Source: Chloroflexota bacterium (GTDB taxonomy: Bacteria; Chloroflexota; Dehalococcoidia; SZUA-161). From it: 6,555 bases of DNA. The stretch is taken from positions 1-6,555 of the forward strand of contig VGNW01000133.1 in assembly GCA_016865955.1 (NCBI GenBank), read 5' to 3'. The notes beneath the pieces are model-generated. The model worked only from the letters and a program-made list of their open reading frames with translations. It was not told where the DNA came from and searched no databases. This document shows, piece after piece, positions 1 to 5,902 of the stretch (position 1 is the stretch's first letter; each line of letters starts with the position of its first letter). The translations under genes and the position numbers were made by a program.

Positions 1-606
1 ACAGTGATAAACGCGCCCATGATATCTTACCCTCTAACATTATTCGACTGCTGCGCGCTATCCGAGGGTTCTGCCGCTGTCGTGCTGACAACGCCGGATA
101 TAGCAAAAAGGCTTGTGGGCGATAAATATGCCGCCATAAAGGCTATGGCTTTATCTGTAGAGACACAGTGGCCCTTCTTTAAGCCGGGCTGGACGGGCCT
201 GTCCTTTCCGGCAACTGTGAAAGCAGCCGAGGACGCCTATAAAGAAGCCGGTATAAAAGACCCGCGTAAGGAACTGGATTTCGGCATAGTACACGACTGC
301 TTCACCATTACGGAACTCATGACCTATCAGGACATGAAGCTGTGTCAGCCCGGAGAAGGTGCCGAGCTGATTAAAGCAGGCGTTACAGCTATCAACGGCG
401 ATTTTCCGATAAATCCCGACGGCGGACTGAAGTGCTTCGGGCACCCTGTCGGGGCTACCGGAGTGAGGATGATAGCCGAGCTTTCGAAGCAGGTTCTGGG
501 GAGGGCGGAGGGTTGCCAGGTTAAAGACGCCAAAATGGGCTTTGCACACAATCTGGGTGGTCCGCAAGCCATTGCCGCTGTCGGCATAGTAGGCAGACCT
601 GATTGA
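1..606 (+). CDS. Thiolase (SCP-x / acetyl-CoA acetyltransferase type), C-terminal part, 5' truncated by window edge
   Basis: This is the C-terminal ~200 residues of a thiolase-superfamily enzyme. Such enzymes make or cleave a 3-ketoacyl-CoA by Claisen chemistry in the cytoplasm. The reading frame is open from the first base, so the GTG at base 4 is not a credible start; the N-terminal half with the nucleophilic Cys lies outside the window. Visible motifs, in order: LFDCCALSEGSAAVVL, matching the DC-P-SDGAAA segment of SCP-x-type thiolases; HDCFTITEL with its conserved His; CFGHPVGATG carrying the catalytic His; and a terminal AHNLGGPQAIAAVGIVGR, where classical thiolases have the CxGGG loop. 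The HNLGGP ending favours the SCP-x/archaeal acetoacetyl-CoA thiolase branch over the FadA/PhaA branch. Relatives often sit beside a DUF35 OB-fold partner, which may lie upstream but cannot be seen here. The family call is secure; the substrate is not known. Confidence 0.9.
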   Translation, partial: TVINAPMISYPLTLFDCCALSEGSAAVVLTTPDIAKRLVGDKYAAIKAMALSVETQWPFFKPGWTGLSFPATVKAAEDAYKEAGIKDPRKELDFGIVHDCFTITELMTYQDMKLCQPGEGAELIKAGVTAINGDFPINPDGGLKCFGHPVGATGVRMIAELSKQVLGRAEGCQVKDAKMGFAHNLGGPQAIAAVGIVGRPD

Positions 607-614
607 TGGTTAAA

Positions 615-666
615 ATTCATTCATAGCGTACATCCTCCGGCAATTTATCCGACTATGAAAATGAAT
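615..666. repeat. Imperfect inverted repeat in the gap after the thiolase gene
   Basis: The arm at 615-626 (ATTCATTCATAG) pairs with 653-666 (CTATGAAAATGAAT), giving about 12 base pairs with a two-base bulge and a 26-base loop. It is the only notable structure in the gap between the thiolase stop and the small ORF at 698. A run of seven T follows at 675-681, but it starts eight bases after the arm and the stem is AT-rich. It is therefore a poor intrinsic terminator and could instead be an operator-like dyad or chance. No convincing -35/-10 promoter pair was recognised here. Confidence 0.35.
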
Positions 667-685
667 GGGAATAATTTTTTTAATC

Positions 686-692
686 AAGGTGA
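686..692 (+). promoter_or_regulatory. Shine-Dalgarno for the 30-residue ORF
   Basis: AAGGTGA matches the anti-SD complement well and lies five bases before the ATG at 698. This is the main argument that the very short ORF downstream is translated. Confidence 0.6.
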
Positions 693-697
693 GGCAT

Positions 698-790
698 ATG
701 AATAAAACAAAACGGAAGGCGACACTCAAGCACCGCCGCAAACAGAAGAAACTGGAAGAAAAAAGGAAAGCTGAGAAGGCGACGAAATAA
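698..790 (+). CDS. Small, highly basic hypothetical protein (30 aa)
   Basis: The ORF encodes MNKTKRKATLKHRRKQKKLE followed by EKRKAEKATK, then TAA. Fifteen of 30 residues are Lys or Arg, against three Glu and no Asp, so the net charge is about +12. There is no membrane segment, signal peptide or Cys. The composition suggests a single charged helix that could bind RNA, DNA or the ribosome, but this is inference only. A good SD at 686-692 with five-base spacing supports translation. It lies 92 bases past the thiolase stop and 45 bases before the kinase gene, so it could lead the downstream operon or be monocistronic. I do not recognise a named family. It is shorter than most gene-calling thresholds and could be missed in automatic annotation; chance lysine-rich ORFs in AT-rich sequence are the main alternative. 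Confidence 0.55.
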   Translation: MNKTKRKATLKHRRKQKKLEEKRKAEKATK

Positions 791-835
791 GGCAGTCAGC
801 CAAAAAAATAACGCAATATTCGAACAACGGGGGTT

Positions 836-1843
836 ATGATGCCGGAACTGGGGGCGCTGATACAGGCGCTCAAAGACCCCAAAACATATCTGCACAGCCC
901 TAAGACAATAGAGCTGGTGCAGACCCAGATATCGTTCGTTTTCATCACGGGCGATTACGTCTATAAGGTCAAAAAGCCGGTGGACTTCGGTTTTTTGGAC
1001 TTCACCACTCTGGAGAAACGGCACTTTTACTGTAATCAGGAAGTAGTATTGAACAGACGACTCTGCCCAGATGTGTACTTGGGTGTAGCACCTATAACTC
1101 AAAAAGGAAAGAACTTCACCGTCGAGGGCAACGGCAAAGCGGTGGAATATGCTGTGAAAATGCGTCCTCTGCCCTACCAGCGCATGATGGACAGGATGCT
1201 TCAGCGGGATGAAGTTACGCCGAAGATGTTGGAGAGAGTTGCCCGGAGGCTCGCCGACTTTCACTGCCAGGCTGAGCTAACCGAAGAACTAGCTGAGATC
1301 GGCGGCATCGAGACAGTAGCACGTAACGCAGAGGAGAACTTCACCCAGGTTAAAGATTATGTAAACCAAACAGTAACCAAGGAGCAATACGACCGGATTA
1401 AGCGCTACAACGCCTCTTTTTTAAAAAAGAATGAGAAACTATTCGCCAAAAGAGTAAAGGAAGGCAGGATAAGAGACTGTCACGGGGATTTGCACGCCGC
1501 CCACATTTGCTTCATCAACGGACTCTGCATATATGATTGCATCGAATTCAATGACCGGTTCCGATACATCGATGTAGCCAGCGAGGTCGCTTTTCTGGCA
1601 ATGGACCTGGATTTTCACAGGCATCCCCAACTGGCAAAGCATTTCGTGGAGGCTTATGTTAAAGCATCCGGTGACAGCGAGCTTCTGAAGCTGCTGGACT
1701 TTTATAAATGCTACCGCGCCTGCGTTCGGGGCAAGGTAGAGGGTTTCAAACTCAACGACCCTCATATTTCAGAAGACCAGAAGACCAAAACTCTTAATAT
1801 TGCCAGAAGGTACTTCGAGTTGGCGGAATCGTATATCAAGTGA
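836..1843 (+). CDS. COG2187 aminoglycoside-phosphotransferase-fold kinase-like protein
   Basis: This 335-residue protein has the protein-kinase-like/APH fold and is expected to phosphorylate an unknown small molecule in the cytoplasm; no antibiotic substrate should be assumed. Residues 39-60 (GDYVYKVKKPVDFGFLDF, then TLEK) are the N-lobe signature of COG2187, with candidate ATP-binding lysines K44, K46 and K47. The catalytic loop is H216-G-D218-L-H220-A-A-H223, and the metal-binding motif is D234-CIEFND followed by RYIDVASEVAFLAMDLD. The usual Brenner Asn (HxDxxxxN) is His at 223. In many bacteria, for example the hypoxia-induced Rv2004c of Mycobacterium tuberculosis, this domain is fused to a COG0645 P-loop kinase; here that partner is the next gene, touching this stop codon. 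The ATG at 836 follows a weak G-run (829-833); a second ATG at 839 has better spacing and may be the true start. Family call strong, substrate unknown. Confidence 0.85.
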   Translation: MMPELGALIQALKDPKTYLHSPKTIELVQTQISFVFITGDYVYKVKKPVDFGFLDFTTLEKRHFYCNQEVVLNRRLCPDVYLGVAPITQKGKNFTVEGNGKAVEYAVKMRPLPYQRMMDRMLQRDEVTPKMLERVARRLADFHCQAELTEELAEIGGIETVARNAEENFTQVKDYVNQTVTKEQYDRIKRYNASFLKKNEKLFAKRVKEGRIRDCHGDLHAAHICFINGLCIYDCIEFNDRFRYIDVASEVAFLAMDLDFHRHPQLAKHFVEAYVKASGDSELLKLLDFYKCYRACVRGKVEGFKLNDPHISEDQKTKTLNIARRYFELAESYIK

Positions 1844-1850
1844 AGGTGAT
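1843..1850 (+). promoter_or_regulatory. Shine-Dalgarno overlapping the COG2187 stop codon
   Basis: AAGGTGAT matches the SD complement and lies four bases before the ATG at 1855. It begins on the last base of the upstream TGA, as expected for translational coupling. It favours ATG 1855 over the GTG at 1840 or the ATG at 1849, which sits inside it. Confidence 0.5.
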
Positions 1851-1854
1851 GGAA

Positions 1855-2457
1855 ATGAGAGAGCCGTTCGCCAAATTCGTTAAAACCAATTTGAAATCTG
1901 ACATATTGCTTATCACCGTCGGCCTTCCCGCCTCCTGGAAGACCGAGACCAGCGAGGAGATAGCAAAGATAAAGGGCTATACCATTGTGCGAACCGACCT
2001 GATTCGAAAAGAGGTCCTCAAAGGCGAGGATATTTTCGATGAGAAGGTCGCCTCCAACATGGACAAGCGCATGCTGGTCTACGACGAGACCTTCCGTCAG
2101 GCGGATGAGCTTCTAAAAAAGGGCAAAGGTGTTATAATTGACGCCACTTTCATCTCGCAATCGTTGCGGAGACGCGCCGCTGCCTTGGCGGCCAAATATA
2201 ATCGAACCTTTGTCATATTGCATACTCAGTGCCCTAAAGAGGTATCACTGGCGCGGATAGCCAGACGCACGAGAGAGAAATACGAATCGAACGCACTGAC
2301 CGAGCAAGCCTATATTAACAACGAGAAGAAGTTCGAGAAGGTCGACCTGGACGACTTGAAGCAATTGAATCCTGAGTTGAACATCGTATATCTGACAGTG
2401 GATACTACGAAAGACCCCCCGGAAGACTGGTACATAATCAGTATGATAAAAAGATAA
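1855..2457 (+). CDS. COG0645-type P-loop kinase (AAA_33) with atypical Walker A
   Basis: This is a 200-residue P-loop NTPase of the predicted-kinase type (zeta-toxin/polynucleotide-kinase-like), expected to transfer phosphate from ATP to an unidentified substrate. The Walker A region is G23-LPASWKT: Lys29 is kept, but Trp28 (TGG, 1936-1938) replaces the Gly before the Lys and Ala replaces the Gly of the common GLPGSGK form. The Walker B-like strand is VIID96ATF, and an Arg-rich lid segment (RIARRTREK) lies near 134-142. In relatives this domain is the C-terminal half of a fusion with the COG2187 domain, so the two genes likely act together. The start is uncertain: ATG 1855 has the best SD, while GTG 1840 would add five residues and give a four-base GTGA overlap with the upstream stop. 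The open frame and intact Walker B argue against a dead gene, but ATP binding is not assured. Confidence 0.8.
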   Translation: MREPFAKFVKTNLKSDILLITVGLPASWKTETSEEIAKIKGYTIVRTDLIRKEVLKGEDIFDEKVASNMDKRMLVYDETFRQADELLKKGKGVIIDATFISQSLRRRAAALAAKYNRTFVILHTQCPKEVSLARIARRTREKYESNALTEQAYINNEKKFEKVDLDDLKQLNPELNIVYLTVDTTKDPPEDWYIISMIKR

Positions 2458-2461
2458 ATAT

Positions 2462-3361
2462 ATGAAGATAGACTTACAGATTCATACCAAGACCGGCTCC
2501 GATGGCATGATGCCGGTCGAAGATGTTGTTAAAGAGGCAAAGAGGAGAGGCATTCAATTCCTCTCTATAACCGACCATGATTCCATCGTGGCACAACCAA
2601 AAGCAATCGAGCTGGCAAGGCATTATGCTATACCTTACATGACAGGCGTGGAATTAAACGTAGCTTTCGAATACCCCGGCAAGTCCGGAGAAGCAGCCAA
2701 ATCCGTATCGCTCGATTTTCTGGGGTACCAGTTCGACATAGAGAACAAGGAGTTGCAGAACAAACTCACTATGATGCGAGAACACAGAGAAACCAGAGCA
2801 CGCAAAATCCTGGAGAAGCTGAATGCCGAGTTCGCTAAGGAAGGCATCGAAAAATTCACCGAAAAAGACCTCGAAAACATTCAGGCGACAGTAGACGGCG
2901 CATTCGGGCGCCCTCATATAGCAAACTACTTAGTTAAAAAGGGAATTGTGCAGAACAGGCAGGAGGCATTCGACAAATATCTGGTGAAGTGCGATGTGCC
3001 CAAGTTCCCTCTTTCTCTAGCAGAGGCTTCCAGGCTGGTGAGAAACGCAGGCGGCATGCTGGTAATCTCACACCCCAACGATCCGAATGGGACATCGCTG
3101 GTGACCATATCTCGCGACCTGAATGAACAGACAAAGGTTATCGCAGAGCATATGCTGGAATACATCGATGGCGTGGAGTGCTGGCACCCGAGGCACGATG
3201 CCAGAACCAGGTCGCATTACATCGAGTTCGCCAGGAAACACAGGCTTCTCATGACTGGAGGCAGCGATTGCCATCAAAACCCTGTCATAATGGGCACGCT
3301 GAATATACCCGTCTGGGTGGCAGAGCAGTTCAGTTCCAGAGCCGTAAAAAGGGGCAATTAA
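2462..3361 (+). CDS. PHP-domain metal-dependent phosphoesterase (COG0613 / YciV-like)
   Basis: This 299-residue PHP protein is related to the RNase AM/nucleoside-3',5'-bisphosphate phosphatase (YciV, TrpH) group, which uses a metal cluster to hydrolyse phosphoesters. Motifs seen: DLQIHT (residues 4-9) with SDG at 13-15; ITDHDS at 36-41; GVE64; EHRETRARKI at 108-116; GRPHIANYL with H152; VISHPN with H204; GVECWHPRHD at 237-246; and TGGSDCH with D269 and H271. The normal HxH of motif I is Q6-x-H8, and the 'HxLGY' position is D85-FLGY, so two likely metal ligands differ from the form I know. Length fits the family. The gene starts four bases after the kinase stop, and no SD precedes the ATG, so translation probably depends on coupling. 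The substrate (pAp-like nucleotide, RNA 5' end or other) cannot be told from sequence. Confidence 0.85.
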   Translation: MKIDLQIHTKTGSDGMMPVEDVVKEAKRRGIQFLSITDHDSIVAQPKAIELARHYAIPYMTGVELNVAFEYPGKSGEAAKSVSLDFLGYQFDIENKELQNKLTMMREHRETRARKILEKLNAEFAKEGIEKFTEKDLENIQATVDGAFGRPHIANYLVKKGIVQNRQEAFDKYLVKCDVPKFPLSLAEASRLVRNAGGMLVISHPNDPNGTSLVTISRDLNEQTKVIAEHMLEYIDGVECWHPRHDARTRSHYIEFARKHRLLMTGGSDCHQNPVIMGTLNIPVWVAEQFSSRAVKRGN

Positions 3362-3364
3362 TTT

Positions 3365-3371
3365 AAAGGAG
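3365..3371 (+). promoter_or_regulatory. Shine-Dalgarno fixing the ahcY GTG start
   Basis: AAAGGAG lies six bases before the GTG at 3378. The nearer ATG at 3374 is out of frame with the ahcY protein, so GTG is the supported start. Confidence 0.75.
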
Positions 3372-3377
3372 TAATGG

Positions 3378-4652
3378 GTGAATCAAAAAGCAAGAGCCAA
3401 CAGCGACATCAAAGACCATTCCCTGGCTGCAGCGGGCGAGCTCCGCGTCCAGTGGGCTTCCCGCGAGATGCCGGTGCTTGAGTTGATACAAAAGAGATTC
3501 GCTAAGAATAAACCGCTTAAAGGTATTCGCATCTCAGCCTGTCTCCACATAACCACCGAGACCGCCAATCTGGCTCTGACTTTGAAGGCAGGCGGCGCGC
3601 AACTGGCGCTCTGCGCCTCCAATCCCCTTTCGACTCAGGATGACGCTGCTGCTTACCTGGTAGTTAAAGAGAATATTCCTGTTTTCGCTATCAAGGGCGA
3701 GGACAATAAGACCTATTATCGGCATATCAACTCCGCTCTCGAAAATAAGCCACATATAACGATGGACGACGGCGCTGACCTCGTAGCCACAATACACAAA
3801 GACCGCAAACAGCTTCTAAGCGATATTATCGGGGGAACGGAGGAGACAACCACAGGAGTAATCAGATTAAGAAGCCTCGAACAATCCCGGAAGCTGAAAT
3901 ACCCCATCATTGCGGTAAACGATGCCCAGACCAAGCACTTCTTTGACAATCGCTACGGCACAGGACAGAGCACCATAGACGGAATCACCAGAGCAACCAA
4001 CATCCTCTGGGCAGGGAAGAAAGTGATTATCTGCGGATACGGATGGTGCGGTCGCGGCGTGGCAATGAGAGCCAAGGGGCTTGGTGCCCATGTGATAGTA
4101 TGCGAGGTCGAACCCATCCGCGCTCTGGAAGCAGTTATGGATGGCTATCAGGTGATGCCGCTCATCGAAGCTGCCAGGATAGGGGACATCTTCATCACTG
4201 TCACCGGAGGAATGAGCATCATCGACGAGAAACACATGAAGGCGATGAAAGACGGTGCTATCGTGGCGAACAGCGGCCATTTCAATGTTGAGATTAACAT
4301 CCCCGCTCTGGAAAAACTCGCAACGAGCAAAAGACAAATCAGAGGCTCTGTGGAAGAATACACCCTGAGCAGCAAGAAACGCATCTACCTGCTCGGCGAA
4401 GGAAGGCTTATCAATCTCGCCGCCGCGGAAGGGCATCCTGCTAGCGTCATGGATATGAGCTTCGCCAATCAAGCCCTCTGCGCCGAATACATGGTCAAAA
4501 GAGGTAAATCGCTAAAGAAGATTGTTTACCCTGTTCCCGAAGAGGTCGATAAGGAAGTAGGTAAACTTAAGTTGAACGCTATGGGAATTGCAATAGACAC
4601 CCTGACTCCGGAGCAAAGAAAATATCTGGCAAGCTGGGAAGCAGGGACTTAA
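3378..4652 (+). CDS. ahcY: S-adenosylhomocysteine hydrolase (adenosylhomocysteinase)
   Basis: This cytoplasmic, NAD-dependent enzyme reversibly splits S-adenosylhomocysteine into homocysteine and adenosine, removing the inhibitor of SAM-dependent methyltransferases. The 424-residue protein keeps the family's key positions: H57 in CLHITTETANL, D130/D131 in the MDDGAD loop, E155/E156 in GGTEETTTG, K186 and D190 in NDAQTKHFFDN, H301 in NSGHFNVE, and H353 in AEGHPASVMDMSF. The NAD-binding Rossmann loop is G220-Y-G-W-C-G225. It lacks the ~40-residue insertion common in proteobacterial and plant enzymes. It ends at LASWEAGT, without the Lys/Tyr tail that contacts NAD of the neighbouring subunit in mammalian SAHH; thermophile and archaeal forms are also short here. 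It begins with GTG behind a good SD, 16 bases after the PHP gene, and is followed 17 bases later by metK. Confidence 0.97.
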   Translation: MNQKARANSDIKDHSLAAAGELRVQWASREMPVLELIQKRFAKNKPLKGIRISACLHITTETANLALTLKAGGAQLALCASNPLSTQDDAAAYLVVKENIPVFAIKGEDNKTYYRHINSALENKPHITMDDGADLVATIHKDRKQLLSDIIGGTEETTTGVIRLRSLEQSRKLKYPIIAVNDAQTKHFFDNRYGTGQSTIDGITRATNILWAGKKVIICGYGWCGRGVAMRAKGLGAHVIVCEVEPIRALEAVMDGYQVMPLIEAARIGDIFITVTGGMSIIDEKHMKAMKDGAIVANSGHFNVEINIPALEKLATSKRQIRGSVEEYTLSSKKRIYLLGEGRLINLAAAEGHPASVMDMSFANQALCAEYMVKRGKSLKKIVYPVPEEVDKEVGKLKLNAMGIAIDTLTPEQRKYLASWEAGT

Positions 4653-4662
4653 AGGAGAGGAG
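4652..4662 (+). promoter_or_regulatory. Tandem Shine-Dalgarno before metK
   Basis: AAGGAG (4652-4657) and AGGAG (4658-4662) lie back to back and overlap the ahcY stop codon; the second is seven bases before the metK ATG at 4670. A strong, doubled site suggests high metK translation. Confidence 0.6.
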
Positions 4663-4669
4663 AGAATAA

Positions 4670-5902
4670 ATGACCACTACTTTTATGAAATCGCCATCAG
4701 TGATGGTAACCTCGGAATCAGTAACAGAAGGGCATCCTGACAAGCTTTGCGACCTCATCTCGGACTCGGTGCTGGATGCCATTATAGCCCAGGACCCCAT
4801 GGCTCGAGTTGCCTGCGAGAGCATGGCTACCACAGGGCTGGTTATCGTGATGGGCGAGATTACCACCAACTGCTATGTTGAGATACCGCAGATTGTGCGC
4901 CAAACGGTGCGCAGCGTAGGCTATACCCGAGCCAAGTACGGCTTCGATTGCGATACCTGCGGCGTTGTAGTCTCCATCAAAGAACAGTCTCCCGATATCG
5001 CAATGGGCGTGGAGCATTCTCTCGAAACCAGAGAGAAGGCAACCAACGCCAACGAGAAAGAGAGCTTGGGCGCCGGCGACCAGGGCATGATGATAGGATT
5101 CGCCTGCAACGAGACACCTGAACTCATGCCACTGCCTATTGTGCTGGCGCATAAGCTCTGTCAGAGATTGGCTCAGGTGAGAAAAGACGGCACTTTACCC
5201 TATCTGCGTCCCGACGGCAAATCGCAGGTAACCGTAGAATATAGCTTCGGCAAACCCAAACGAATAGAAGCAGTGGTCATCGGCGCTCAGCATAACGAGG
5301 CAACAAGCAACGATGTCATCCACAGGGATATCAACGAGCTGGTAATCAGACATGTAATCCCTCACAATCTCATGGACAAGAAGACCAAGTATTATATCAA
5401 TGCCACCGGCCGTTTTGTCATCGGCGGGCCGATGGGAGATACCGGGCTCACCGGACGCAAGATACTGGTGGATACCTACGGCGGCGTCGCCCGTCACGGC
5501 GGCGGGGCTTTCTCGGGTAAAGACCCCACCAAGGTAGACCGCTCCGCAGCTTACTACGCCCGCTATGCTGCAAAGAACATCGTTGCTGCCGGACTTGCCG
5601 AACGTCTCGAGATTCAGGTCTCCTACGCCATCGGCATAGCCCACCCGCTTTCCATCTCCATTGAGACCTTCGGCACAGCCAAGGTGGACGAGGAGCTTAT
5701 TGGCAACTTGCTCAATAAACACTTCGATTTCCGCCCCGGTGCTATTATCGAACAACTGAACCTGCGCCGCCCTATCTATAAACAAACTGCCGCTTACGGT
5801 CATTTCGGTCGCAATGACCTCGACCTTCCCTGGGAGCACACAGACAGGGCAGCAAAGCTAAGAGCAGAGGCCGGTCTGAAACCGGTTAAGGAGCGCAAGT
5901 GA
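4670..5902 (+). CDS. metK: S-adenosylmethionine synthetase (methionine adenosyltransferase)
   Basis: This enzyme makes SAM from methionine and ATP, releasing phosphate and pyrophosphate; it works in the cytoplasm as an oligomer with active sites at subunit interfaces. The 410-residue protein is slightly longer than the ~384-residue E. coli enzyme. Motifs: TSESVTEGHPDKLCDLISD at 14-32 (ATP-binding H22, metal-binding D24); the signature GAGDQGMMIGFA at 134-145; GPMGDTGLTGRKI at 253-265; and the phosphate-binding GGGAFSGKDPTKVDRSAAY at 277-295. The C-terminal domain is complete through DLPWEHTDRAAKL. The ATG follows a strong tandem SD. With ahcY just upstream, it forms the SAM supply and SAH removal parts of the methyl cycle; no methionine synthase is in the window. 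The short upstream gap leaves no room for a SAM riboswitch. Its stop codon overlaps the start of the next gene by four bases. Confidence 0.98.
   Translation: MTTTFMKSPSVMVTSESVTEGHPDKLCDLISDSVLDAIIAQDPMARVACESMATTGLVIVMGEITTNCYVEIPQIVRQTVRSVGYTRAKYGFDCDTCGVVVSIKEQSPDIAMGVEHSLETREKATNANEKESLGAGDQGMMIGFACNETPELMPLPIVLAHKLCQRLAQVRKDGTLPYLRPDGKSQVTVEYSFGKPKRIEAVVIGAQHNEATSNDVIHRDINELVIRHVIPHNLMDKKTKYYINATGRFVIGGPMGDTGLTGRKILVDTYGGVARHGGGAFSGKDPTKVDRSAAYYARYAAKNIVAAGLAERLEIQVSYAIGIAHPLSISIETFGTAKVDEELIGNLLNKHFDFRPGAIIEQLNLRRPIYKQTAAYGHFGRNDLDLPWEHTDRAAKLRAEAGLKPVKERK
5871..5885 (+). repeat. Short hairpin just before the nucleotidyltransferase ribosome-binding site
   Basis: CCGGT at 5871-5875 and ACCGG at 5881-5885 form a perfect five-base-pair stem with a CTGAA loop, extendable by two G-U pairs at 5869-5870/5886-5887. 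It lies inside the end of metK and directly abuts the next gene's SD, so it could tune that SD's access. The stem is short and chance is a real alternative. Confidence 0.3.
5887..5893 (+). promoter_or_regulatory. Shine-Dalgarno for the nucleotidyltransferase, inside metK
   Basis: TAAGGAG lies five bases before the GTG at 5899 and supports that start, which overlaps the metK TGA as GTGA. Confidence 0.7.

Noticed and set aside
640..697. A sigma-70-type promoter before the small ORF
   Set aside because: AT-rich hexamers such as TATGAA or AATAAT can be picked out, but none has a matching -35 at 16-18 bases.
791..835. Gap between the small ORF and the kinase gene
   Set aside because: Only a short A-run and a G-run near the start codon are seen; no promoter, terminator or repeat was supported.
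3178..3366. Small + strand frame at the end of the PHP gene
   Set aside because: It overlaps the conserved C-terminal PHP motif region (WHPRHD, GGSDCH) in another frame, with no domain of its own.
3361..3377. SAM or SAH riboswitch ahead of ahcY or metK
   Set aside because: The gaps before ahcY (16 bases) and metK (17 bases) are too short for any known SAM/SAH aptamer and are filled by Shine-Dalgarno sequences.
3867..4472. Antisense open frame (201 codons) opposite ahcY
   Set aside because: It fully overlaps the well-supported ahcY gene and has no recognisable domain.
5195..5839. Long antisense open frame (214 codons) opposite metK
   Set aside because: metK is unambiguous on the + strand with intact motifs. 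The antisense product resembles no family I know and no SD was recognised for it; it is a codon-bias shadow.
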